In this document: one piece after another, positions 23,574 to 31,261 of the stretch
How the letters are laid out: each line of letters starts with the position of its first letter
Numbering within the stretch: the stretch's first letter is position 1
DNA from: JADZFO01 sp964512635
GTDB lineage: Bacteria > 4484-113 > JAFGCY01
Direction: 5' to 3'
Assembly: GCA_964512635.1 (NCBI GenBank)
Contig: CAZEJB010000012.1
Location: 42,213-106,212, forward strand
Length of the DNA: 64,000 bases
Notes under the pieces: model-generated
The model's database searches: none
Seen by the model: the letters and a program-made list of their open reading frames with translations, nothing else
What the model was told of the DNA's origin: nothing
Position numbers and translations under genes: made by a program

Positions 23574-24719
23574 TTAATCAGCCCGGTCGGAGGCTGGCGC
23601 CGCACTGCGTAGGCCGAATTTCTGCTGGTTCTCGTAGATCTCCTTCAGCCGCCATTTCCAGACATGGAAGGTTCCCATCTCCCGGCGCTCCTGCGGATAG
23701 GGCGAATCCGGGTTCAGTGCTGTCCCGTCGAAGTCGTAAAGCTCTGCCACTTCGCGCAGCTCCCGCCCAGCTTCGCGGCTCTCCCGCAGCAGGAAGTTGT
23801 AGCCTCCCACGCCGCTGAAGAAGCGCAGCTCCGGGTCGGCTTCCGCCCGGCGCCGCAGTTCGTCGGCTCCGCGCCAGTAGAGCTGCTCCCACTGAATGTC
23901 GCTCAGGTTGGCCCCCAGATCGCCATAGCGGTGGAGAAGCTCGCCTCGGGCGGAGTAGCGCAGCACATTGCGGTTCGGCGGCACGGTTTCGGAGTCGAAG
24001 TCGCTGCCCGGCTCGCCATACAAAAGAAAGTCGCCATTAGGCACAAAGAGCACGGCAATCGGCGGTTTTTCCGCCAGCCAGCGGGGGATAGCGGGATAGC
24101 TCTGGGCCTCGATCAGATCCTGGACGGCCCCGGCGATGGTCGGCGGAAAGTCCTTCTCCGGCGCGGCGACGCGAACCAGCTCGATCGCGGGTGGCGAGGT
24201 ATCGGTCAGTGCCTCATCAATGCGGCGCCCCGTGGCGTACTCCCCAAGGCTCATCAGGCTCGGGTTGGCATCGCTGGCCATTCCAAACCACAGCGGGGTC
24301 AGCCAGCCCTGCTGGTCAATGCTGCAAACTGCCCCGGCCCAGCCTTCCGGAATTTCCGGGATCGGGTCTTCGCCGCTGTTCATCATGAAGATCTGCGGGA
24401 GGACATCAATGCTGTATTGCCCCTTTGCCCTTCCTGCAATGCGGTCATAGACCCAGTAGTCGAAGCTCTCATACATGTCCTTGTATGGATTACCAGGATC
24501 ATCAAGAGGCCGGATCTGTTGCCCCAGGCGCTTGGCGACTGCTGCACGCTCCTTCTCGTCACGCTGCGGATAGACGGTCCCTTCTGCCGGTGCCGGCGCC
24601 GTGCCTGACTTCATTCTATGGAGAGCCTGGCAGGATAGGCCGCCGACCAGCAGCATCCCCGATGCGGCGCTGAGGAGTAGCCATAGACAAACTTGCCTGA
24701 TAACCGTGCTCATAGTCAT
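23574..24719 (-). CDS. lipoprotein of an unrecognised family, single-domain member
   Basis: A 381-residue predicted lipoprotein (LLVGGLSCQ). I do not recognise the family, but it clearly resembles each half of the 798-residue protein immediately upstream. Shared blocks are IRPLDDPGNPYKDMYESFDYW, the VPEGW turn, IPRWLAEKPPIAVLFVPNGD, a W-x-Q-LYWRG segment and the terminal LYDFDGTALNPDSPYP. The VPNGDxLxYGExG and YDFDGTAL motifs suggest beta-rich, possibly repeat or propeller-like structure. The gene starts 12 bases after the stop of its larger paralogue, so both are surely one operon. Cellular role unknown; envelope location is inferred from the lipobox. Confidence 0.7.
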   Translation of the reverse strand: MTMSTVIRQVCLWLLLSAASGMLLVGGLSCQALHRMKSGTAPAPAEGTVYPQRDEKERAAVAKRLGQQIRPLDDPGNPYKDMYESFDYWVYDRIAGRAKGQYSIDVLPQIFMMNSGEDPIPEIPEGWAGAVCSIDQQGWLTPLWFGMASDANPSLMSLGEYATGRRIDEALTDTSPPAIELVRVAAPEKDFPPTIAGAVQDLIEAQSYPAIPRWLAEKPPIAVLFVPNGDFLLYGEPGSDFDSETVPPNRNVLRYSARGELLHRYGDLGANLSDIQWEQLYWRGADELRRRAEADPELRFFSGVGGYNFLLRESREAGRELREVAELYDFDGTALNPDSPYPQERREMGTFHVWKWRLKEIYENQQKFGLRSAAPASDRAD

Positions 24720-24731
24720 ACGTCGCCTAAC

Positions 24732-27128
24732 TTAGTGTTTCCTGTACTTTTCTGGAGTGATCGGCTGAGCGTCAATCTGTCCGTCAAGGAGCTGGATTTC
24801 GTATGCCTCAACACCCGGCTTCATAAACCAGCGGCAGGAACTGTCGTCGCGCCTGACCGGCTGGCTGATATCCAGTGCTGTGCCGTCAAAGTCGTAGGCG
24901 GCCAGCAACACCGGCTTGCGTCCTTCGTCATAGTGTTCGCGGTCGTTCTGGTACTGCAGTACGAAGCCGTTTCTGTTGCGCAGGAAAAAGTCCTGGCGCT
25001 GCTTTGAGTTGCTGTCGGCCGCCGCGATCAGTTCGGACAGACCCGGCCAGTACAGTCTCTGCCACAGCAGGGTTTCTTTTGCATCAAGGCTGGCCAGCAG
25101 GCGGCCGTCCGCCGACCAGCGCTCAAAGCTCATGCCCTCAAGGCACTCACCGACCTCCGGAACGTAAGAGTTCATTCCCATGTATCCAGTTCTGGAGACT
25201 GAATCAAGCTCAAAGGCATAGTTGACCCAGTCGGGATGCAGAGGTGTACCGCTGAGCAGGACCAGCTCGCCATTCGCTACCGGCAGCCAGGCGTAGAAGT
25301 CGCGGCCGGCAGCCCAGGCCGGCAGCGCGGGCGCCAGCTGCTGATCCGCCTCCCGCACCAGTTCGTCATAGCGGGCCTGCAGCTTCGCGGGCAGAGGTGC
25401 AGACAACTTCAGGCCACCCAGGTAGTCCTGACCGGTGGCGTAGTCGTAGCTGCCCTGACTCCGGGGCTGCACATAGGGCAGCTCCAGTGGCCGCAGGTCA
25501 AAGTTGCCGGGGAAAAGCAGGCCGCGACGGTACATCTCGCGCGTCGGCAGCATAAAGCCCTGCGCATCAAACTGCACCTGTGGAAACTGCACTGTGCCGC
25601 TTTGTGCCGAACCGTTGCTCTGGCTGATCTGCCATGGCTGCTCAAACTCAGTTGGCAGGGGCGGGTCCGGCGGGGCATAGCCCAGGCGCAGATTCAGTGC
25701 GCTTACTGCTTCGGCATAGGCGCTGTAGCGCTTGTCTTCGAGTTTGACAGACCTTGTCATCGGCTCCAGCAGCGCCAGCTGAGCCAGGTACCAGTCCAGT
25801 TCTTCGTAGTCTGCAGCATGAGGATTGGCCGGATCATGAGGCGACTTCGCTATGCAGCGAATCTTCCGGGTGTAGCCTTCGGCCATTGTGCGCTGTTCAA
25901 GCACCAGGCTCGGCAGGACCGGCCCGCCGCTGAAGCGCTGCGGGCCGTCGGCCTGGCCCTCATAGGGCGAAGGCAGATCCGGGTCGACCAGGCCAAGCTG
26001 AACCTGAGCTTCGTACATGTCCAGCAGATACTCAGGCGGCCAGCTTGTCCCCATGTTCGATCGGCTGTGGTCATAAGGAGTGCCTGTATCAACCGGGCTG
26101 CCGTCATACTCATAGATCAGCACGCCCGCTTCCTGGCCCTCGACGGCAGGTTCTTCGAGCGTGGAGTAACCGCCGCTGCGGGCATTCAGCCAGCGCTCCG
26201 AGTTGCGGGCCTCGGCTTTCAGCACTGTCATGTCCGGCCAGTAAAAGAGCCGCCAGTTGCTGTAATAGTCCGTATCCGGCGGGTCAAGAGTGCCAAGCAG
26301 CCGGCCTGTGCGGTCATAGCGGTACCAGCGCTCGCCCTTGACGCTGTAATAGGGTCCGCCGACGAACTCCTTGCCCAGCTCGCCGTAACACAGGATGTCG
26401 CCGTTGGGTACAAAGACGCAGTCGATGGGCGGCTGCCGGACCAGCCAGGCCGGCACGCGCGGGAAATCCAGCGCCTCAATGAAGTCGCTGTGCTTAGCTG
26501 AGCTGTCCAGTTGCAGGCCGTCCCAGTCCAGCGGGGCGACGATAGCGATCCAGTCCATCTGCTGGCCGCCCCAGTCTTCGGCGCCCAGCATGTTCAGGCC
26601 CAGGGTCTCGCCCACTGTCGGCCGGTCAAAGCGGTATTCATCGCGGATGCCGTTGATAAACTGCGGGATCAGATAGCCCTCCGGGCTGATGGTCTTGATG
26701 GTCACGCGCCAGCCTTCGGGCACTTCAAAGGGCTCGCTGCCATAGGAATAGGTCAGGTGCAGGTGCAGTTTGTAGGGCTCGCTGGTCAGGCCCTTCAGGC
26801 GCTCAAAGGCCCAGAAATCGATCGGCGCATACAGCCCGCGGTAAGGGTTCGCCGGATCATCCAGGGGCCGCAGGCCGTCACAAAGCTCAGCAATCCGCTG
26901 GGTGTTGTTGGTGTAGGCCTCCACTGCATCCGTGTGCTCTCTGGCTCCGTCGCTCTGGGGCACGTCCCAGTTCGGCATCGGATAAGGTGCGCTTTCCGAA
27001 GTGCTGTCCGCTTTGGTCTGCGCTTCTTCGGCCCGAGCCGCTGCGGGAGCGAGGACATAGGCAGGCAGGAAAAGCACCGCCAGCAGCATGATTACTGACC
27101 TGCCTAGCAGCACAACATTGCGGCCCAT
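24732..27128 (-). CDS. secreted protein of the same unrecognised family, two-domain member
   Basis: A 798-residue protein with a signal peptide (IMLLAVLFLPAYVLAPAAARA) and no lipobox. Residues about 60-390 and 420-790 are two diverged copies of the domain seen in the downstream 381-residue lipoprotein. Each copy has an opening with DPANP, a central P-W/AxW-x-VxxGxxxxxxG strand pair (VFVPNGDILCYGELG; LPVANGELVLLSGTP), a YWPxxxxL segment with charged helix, and an ending YEYDGSPVDTGTPY or YDFDGTALDISQPV. A GAGGTGA ribosome-binding site precedes the ATG. It is the first gene of a two-gene operon. The domain name and function are unknown to me. Confidence 0.7.
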   Translation of the reverse strand: MGRNVVLLGRSVIMLLAVLFLPAYVLAPAAARAEEAQTKADSTSESAPYPMPNWDVPQSDGAREHTDAVEAYTNNTQRIAELCDGLRPLDDPANPYRGLYAPIDFWAFERLKGLTSEPYKLHLHLTYSYGSEPFEVPEGWRVTIKTISPEGYLIPQFINGIRDEYRFDRPTVGETLGLNMLGAEDWGGQQMDWIAIVAPLDWDGLQLDSSAKHSDFIEALDFPRVPAWLVRQPPIDCVFVPNGDILCYGELGKEFVGGPYYSVKGERWYRYDRTGRLLGTLDPPDTDYYSNWRLFYWPDMTVLKAEARNSERWLNARSGGYSTLEEPAVEGQEAGVLIYEYDGSPVDTGTPYDHSRSNMGTSWPPEYLLDMYEAQVQLGLVDPDLPSPYEGQADGPQRFSGGPVLPSLVLEQRTMAEGYTRKIRCIAKSPHDPANPHAADYEELDWYLAQLALLEPMTRSVKLEDKRYSAYAEAVSALNLRLGYAPPDPPLPTEFEQPWQISQSNGSAQSGTVQFPQVQFDAQGFMLPTREMYRRGLLFPGNFDLRPLELPYVQPRSQGSYDYATGQDYLGGLKLSAPLPAKLQARYDELVREADQQLAPALPAWAAGRDFYAWLPVANGELVLLSGTPLHPDWVNYAFELDSVSRTGYMGMNSYVPEVGECLEGMSFERWSADGRLLASLDAKETLLWQRLYWPGLSELIAAADSNSKQRQDFFLRNRNGFVLQYQNDREHYDEGRKPVLLAAYDFDGTALDISQPVRRDDSSCRWFMKPGVEAYEIQLLDGQIDAQPITPEKYRKH

Positions 27129-27232
27129 AAATCACCTCAGCCAGGACTGGCGTGATTTTAGCGCAGCAAAAGGCCGGGGACGCGCCCCGGCCCTGGATGA
27201 CCCCATTGTGTGGGCCCGGCTGGCAGGCCGGG

Positions 27233-27272
27233 CAAAACAAAAGAGCAGGAGCCCCGCACTGCCGCACGGGGC
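27233..27272 (-). terminator. probable rho-independent terminator of DinB-family gene
   Basis: On the minus strand GCCCCGTGC pairs with GTGCGGGGC (two G-U pairs, four-base loop), followed by CTCTTTTGTTTTG. It lies 9 bases past the stop of the 27281 gene. Confidence 0.6.
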
Positions 27273-27280
27273 CACAGGAG

Positions 27281-27805
27281 CTAACCCGCGGCCTGCGCCT
27301 TGGGGAAGAACTCCGGCATCTCGTCGGCGCTGGGGCCATAGATGCTCGGCACCGGGATGTCCAGCATGCGCATATAGACGCTCAGCTGGCCGCGGTGGTG
27401 ATAAATATGGTTCAGCAGGATCATGCGCGCGACCGCCGCCCGCGGCATGGCGAACAGCACCTGCTCGCCGGCGGTCAGCTTCCACTCGCTCAGCGCCCAC
27501 TCGTCGCTCAGGGGCGGCAGGGTCTCGCGCAGCAGCTTCAGGCTCTGCTCAAAGGCGGCCAGAATCTCGGCCTTGTTCTCCGGCGCCGGCGACTTGGCCA
27601 TCTCGCTGATGTCCATGCTGTCCTTCAAAAGCATGCCAAGGATGCCCTGCGGCCCCGCGGCAATGTGGTGGGCCAGATAGCCCAGGGTCATGCTCTTCTC
27701 GTGCGGCTGCCAGGCGAGCTGCTCCTCGGGCAGACGCTCAAGGCACTTGCCGGTGGCCGCAGCCTCACCTTCGAATTCAGCCAGAATCTGCTGCATGATG
27801 CTCAT
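27281..27805 (-). CDS. DinB-family putative metalloenzyme
   Basis: A 174-residue four-helix-bundle protein of the DinB/YfiT superfamily. The characteristic metal-binding His residues are in place: TLGYLAHHIA (first ligand near residue 45) and LNHIYHHRGQLSVYMRML (second and third ligands near 133-138). Members are often thiol-dependent transferases or of unknown activity. A strong ribosome-binding site (AAGGAG) lies 8 nt before the ATG. The gene is downstream of, and codirectional with, the TetR repressor gene; 115 bases of palindromic repeats separate them, so shared control is possible but unproven. A second, quite different DinB protein is at 50676. Confidence 0.85.
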   Translation of the reverse strand: MSIMQQILAEFEGEAAATGKCLERLPEEQLAWQPHEKSMTLGYLAHHIAAGPQGILGMLLKDSMDISEMAKSPAPENKAEILAAFEQSLKLLRETLPPLSDEWALSEWKLTAGEQVLFAMPRAAVARMILLNHIYHHRGQLSVYMRMLDIPVPSIYGPSADEMPEFFPKAQAAG

Positions 27806-27837
27806 TACCCCATCTCCTTGCGGCCTTGCCGCTGTGT

Positions 27838-27936
27838 TTTTGTCGGCGGCCTGAGGCCGCCGCTACTTCCCATTTCTGTACGGGCGGCATCATTGCCGCC
27901 CAGCACCAGTAGGGGCGCCATCACCGGCGCCCAGCC
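27838..27936. repeat. three palindromic repeat units
   Basis: Between the DinB and TetR genes: GGCGGCCTGAGGCCGCC (27844-27860), GGGCGGCATCATTGCCGCCC (27882-27901) and GTAGGGGCGCCATCACCGGC (27909-27928), which continues to CGCCC. The middle core also occurs inside uvrC. Confidence 0.75.
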
Positions 27937-28607
27937 TCGCCTGCCGGCTTTAACAGCAGCAGGCCGAGGATGTAGTCGCGGACATGCCGCAGACAGTCGG
28001 AAACAACGCTATCCGGCCCGCCGGCCTTGTGCAGGATCAGCCCGCCCTGCATCGCCGCGGCGAACAGCCGCGCCAGAGCCATATGGTCAAGCTGCCGCCC
28101 GCGGCTGGCTGCCGCCTCCGCGATCAGCCCGCCGATGGCCTGGCTGGTCTCTTCAAAGGCGCGGCCGGCAGCCTCCCTAAGCTGCGGGTGCGAGTGTCCG
28201 GTCTCCTGCACGGTCGTGCCGATCAGGCAGCTCTTGAGGACATCCGGGTTCTCAAAGAGCGCCACAAAAAAGTCGAGTGTCCCGCGCAGCCGCTCCAGCG
28301 GACTCTCCAGCTGCATACAGGGCTGGCTGAGCAGCATGCCCCGGACTCCTGTGGTCCAGGCTTCCATGCAGGATTCCGCCAGCGCTTCCTTGTTACGGAA
28401 GTGATGGAAGAAGGCGCCCTTGCTGACCCCGGCGGCCTGACAGATCTGCTCCACACTGGTGGCACTGTAACCATGCTGGCGGATCAGGTCTATCCCGGCC
28501 TTGATCAGCCTGCCGCGCGAACCGCTCGCCGACTGGTCGGTACGCTGCTTGCGTGCAGTCTGCTCAACCTTGTCGCCCGAATTCTGTTTGGCATCATTTG
28601 CCGGCAC
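27921..28607 (-). CDS. TetR-family transcriptional repressor
   Basis: A 228-residue regulator. The N-terminal helix-turn-helix is well preserved (LIRQHGYSATSVEQICQAAG, then VSKGAFFHHFRNKEALAESC, residues about 42-80). The C-terminal ligand domain (LKSCLIGTTVQETGHSHPQL) resembles the branch that includes NemR/AcuR-like regulators responding to small electrophiles. A 30-residue hydrophilic N-terminal extension precedes the DNA-binding domain. It starts at GTG. A near-perfect palindrome overlaps its own -10 box, so autoregulation is likely. The diverging gene at 28738 begins about 130 bases away and could share the control region. Confidence 0.88.
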   Translation of the reverse strand: MPANDAKQNSGDKVEQTARKQRTDQSASGSRGRLIKAGIDLIRQHGYSATSVEQICQAAGVSKGAFFHHFRNKEALAESCMEAWTTGVRGMLLSQPCMQLESPLERLRGTLDFFVALFENPDVLKSCLIGTTVQETGHSHPQLREAAGRAFEETSQAIGGLIAEAAASRGRQLDHMALARLFAAAMQGGLILHKAGGPDSVVSDCLRHVRDYILGLLLLKPAGEAGRR

Positions 28608-28613
28608 ATCGCT

Positions 28614-28619
28614 ATATTA
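28614..28619 (-). promoter_or_regulatory. -10 box, leaderless start of TetR gene
   Basis: On the minus strand TAATAT is followed by six bases and the GTG at 28607. Confidence 0.45.
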
Positions 28620-28633
28620 CCGACCGGTTGGTA
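28618..28633. promoter_or_regulatory. probable TetR operator
   Basis: TACCGACCGGTTGGTA is a 16-base palindrome with one mismatch, centred on the ACCGGT typical of several TetR-family operators. It overlaps the -10 box of the tetR-like gene itself. Confidence 0.65.
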
Positions 28634-28737
28634 CGGTGTCAAGACTTTGCTAAACACGACCTAACATGAGTGCGTGCTGAAGAGGGAATGCGTGGCATAA
28701 CAGAGCGTCAGTAATGCTGGCTGACGGAGTCATGGAA

Positions 28738-31008
28738 ATGATCAAGTCCTTGCCGCCTGTGCTTAGCGCCACCTGGCTGGTGCTTTGCTGCCTTCTGCTG
28801 GCCCTGTCCGGCTGCTCCGGCCGCAAGGGCTCACCGCAGCAGCAGCTTGAGCCCGATCCGATCTTTCATCCTGCGGTTGTCGCAGATGCAGTGGCGCAGC
28901 AGGTCGCGCTGCCCGCGCCGTCAAGCCTGGCCGGCAAGGCCAATGCGGCATCCAGCTTTGACGACCGCCTGTGCTTCGGCAATCAGTGGGAAGCCGCATT
29001 GCCAAACAACAAGGTCGCCGACAGCACCTTCTCGCCGCAGTACGCCGGTGCCGCCGGGCGCACGCTTGCCGACTGCGCCTATGCGATCTACGGTTTCGGC
29101 GAGCTGAATCTGTACCACGGCGAGCCGGTGATCAAGCTGCGCTGGCTGGACGCTCTGGACCAGCCGCAGAATGTTTACGTCGCGCTGGCCAACCGGCAGC
29201 TCGACCGCTGGGACTGGTTCAAGATGCCTGCCAGCGGCGACGTGGCAGTACCGAGCCTTGGGCCCTATCAGGATGCCGCCAGCGAGGGCATGGTGGCTGT
29301 TGTCTCACTCGATAACGGCGACTTCGGCCTGGACTATGTCCTGTGGGGCGATGCCTATGGCATTAATGTGAACCTGGTCACTGACCTCAACCCCAACCCG
29401 GTCTACAACATCGCTCCACTGACGGTTAACTTTGATGTCAGCGGCTCGGTTTCCTACGGGGGTGTCATCAGCGGCTATGACTTCGACTGGGAAGACGACG
29501 GGGTCTTCGACCTGACGGGCAATACGGACGGCCTTGTCCAGCACGTCTTTAGCGCCGGCAAGCAGCGGGTGGCCATCAGCGCCACTGACGACCTCGGCCA
29601 GAGCAGCACAACCTATCTGAACTTCGTCTCCATTGACCCGAACAACCAGCCGCCGATCGCCTCCTTTACGCTCAGTCCGAACAACGGCGACGGTCCGCTG
29701 ACGGTCAGCTGCGACGCATCCAGCAGCTCCGATCCCGACGGCAGCATCGTTGAGTACCGCTGGGACTTTGACGGCGACGGAACAGACGACTTCATCTCAC
29801 CCTCAGCCCAGACCAGCCACGTCTTCGCCCGGGCCGGTACAAGCCCGGTGCGCCTGACCATTGAGGACAACTACTTTCGCGAGGCGACCCAAAGCAAGGT
29901 GGTGACTATCCAGCACGGCTGGCACGAGTCGGTGATTGACTCTGCGGCCGACGCCCGCACTCCCGTCGCGCTCTGCACTTCAGGCTCACCGGGACGCGCC
30001 AGCGTGGCCTACATCGATACCTACAACCATGAGCTGCGCTTTTGCCATGCGAACAACGACCAGGGCAGCACCTGGGGCGCGGTAAGGATTCCGGCCAGCG
30101 CGGAGTTCGGCCTGGTCGGCCAGGTCAGCATGGTAACCAGCATCGGCAGCGGCGTGCCGATCATCTGCTATGGCGACTTTGAGAACAGCTATGGCCTCTT
30201 CACTGTGACCGCCGCCAACCCCGCCGGCGGCAGCTGGCTGTCCCCGGTGCTGGTGGATGGCAGCAACCATACCGGCCTGCGCGCCCGGATGAGCCTGGTC
30301 AACACCATCCCGGTAATCGCGGCTGCGGCGACCTATAGCCAGCAGGACCGCAACGACGTGTTCTATTACACCGCCAAGGACCTCGACGCTGCTGACTGGA
30401 ACGCGCCCAGCATCGTCCTGCCGATGCAGGACGGCATCGAGTATGGCCAGCCGGCGATTGGCTACAGTGCAAACGGCCTGTTCAAGACGCCCTTTCTGCT
30501 GATCCCGCGCTTTGAGGACGGCCAGGCGATCAGCAGCACGCTGGTCCGGGCTGCTGATGTCAGCGGTTCGAACTGGAACCCCGGCCAGGCAGTAGCAGCC
30601 TATATGGAAGCGGGCAGCTTTGTTATGTCAGCCGGCTGCCCGGCCTTCTGCGGGGCCACCGCCACGGCCGGCGGGACGATTGCCTTTTATCGCTCCGTAA
30701 ACGCTGACGGCACTTCCTTCCCGGCAAGTCCGCACAACATCGTGTACCAGGGCGGACAGGCGGTCGGGGTCATCCACGGCGGCGTGCCGGAGATCTACTA
30801 CTACACCCCGGGCCTCGACGACATCCTGCTGCTGCGCGCCAAGGACAGCCTTGGCGATGAATGGGACCAGCCCTATGCCGTCGCTGAGAACCTGAACTAC
30901 AGCGGCGGCCAGCTCGGCGTGACCCTGGTCAACGGCGAGCCGGTGCTGGCCTTCGCCTGGCGCGGCGATGTCGGGGTCTATGAGCTGCATAGCGCCAGCT
31001 GGTATTAG
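28738..31008 (+). CDS. lipoprotein with two PKD domains and propeller-like repeats
   Basis: A 756-residue predicted lipoprotein (LLALSGCSG). After about 190 residues of unassigned beta sequence come two PKD domains. The first has VISGYDFDWEDDGVFD and the second DPDGSIVEYRWDFDGDGTDD, each ending in a V-H-x-F strand. The C-terminal 350 residues consist of repeated units of about 50 residues with a motif like G-x-P-I/V-I-A-Y and a preceding R/K-A-x-D-x-x-G-x-x-W, as also found at 31262 and 59922; these look like blades of a beta-propeller. PKD domains usually support surface protein or polysaccharide binding. The second of two nearby ATGs fits the GGAG ribosome-binding site best. Confidence 0.78.
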   Translation: MIKSLPPVLSATWLVLCCLLLALSGCSGRKGSPQQQLEPDPIFHPAVVADAVAQQVALPAPSSLAGKANAASSFDDRLCFGNQWEAALPNNKVADSTFSPQYAGAAGRTLADCAYAIYGFGELNLYHGEPVIKLRWLDALDQPQNVYVALANRQLDRWDWFKMPASGDVAVPSLGPYQDAASEGMVAVVSLDNGDFGLDYVLWGDAYGINVNLVTDLNPNPVYNIAPLTVNFDVSGSVSYGGVISGYDFDWEDDGVFDLTGNTDGLVQHVFSAGKQRVAISATDDLGQSSTTYLNFVSIDPNNQPPIASFTLSPNNGDGPLTVSCDASSSSDPDGSIVEYRWDFDGDGTDDFISPSAQTSHVFARAGTSPVRLTIEDNYFREATQSKVVTIQHGWHESVIDSAADARTPVALCTSGSPGRASVAYIDTYNHELRFCHANNDQGSTWGAVRIPASAEFGLVGQVSMVTSIGSGVPIICYGDFENSYGLFTVTAANPAGGSWLSPVLVDGSNHTGLRARMSLVNTIPVIAAAATYSQQDRNDVFYYTAKDLDAADWNAPSIVLPMQDGIEYGQPAIGYSANGLFKTPFLLIPRFEDGQAISSTLVRAADVSGSNWNPGQAVAAYMEAGSFVMSAGCPAFCGATATAGGTIAFYRSVNADGTSFPASPHNIVYQGGQAVGVIHGGVPEIYYYTPGLDDILLLRAKDSLGDEWDQPYAVAENLNYSGGQLGVTLVNGEPVLAFAWRGDVGVYELHSASWY

Positions 31009-31029
31009 GCGCGGGCCTTATTGCCCTGC

Positions 31030-31245
31030 GGATCCATATCAGTGGCGCGGGCCGTCCCGCCCGTAGCAGGCTGGCCGGATGCCTCGCTGTGGAGGTTTGC
31101 CCGGTCTGACAGATTGAGGCCTCGATCACCATTTCGCGGGCAGCCTTGCCCGTGCCACTGATCTGTACGGTAGTCACCGATCAGTACGGCCGGCATGGGG
31201 ACCCATAGGGGCGCACAGAGTGCGTCCCGCCCTTAGCGAGCTGCG
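31030..31245. repeat. palindromic repeat units between two PKD lipoprotein genes
   Basis: Two clear units, GTGGCGCGGGCCGTCCCGCC (31042-31061) and TAGGGGCGCACAGAGTGCGT (31207-31226, continuing to CCCGCCC), belong to the local hairpin family. Between them, GTGGCACGGGCAAGG-type sequence faces its own complement. Confidence 0.6.
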
Positions 31246-31261
31246 GCGGCCCCCGGCGGGA

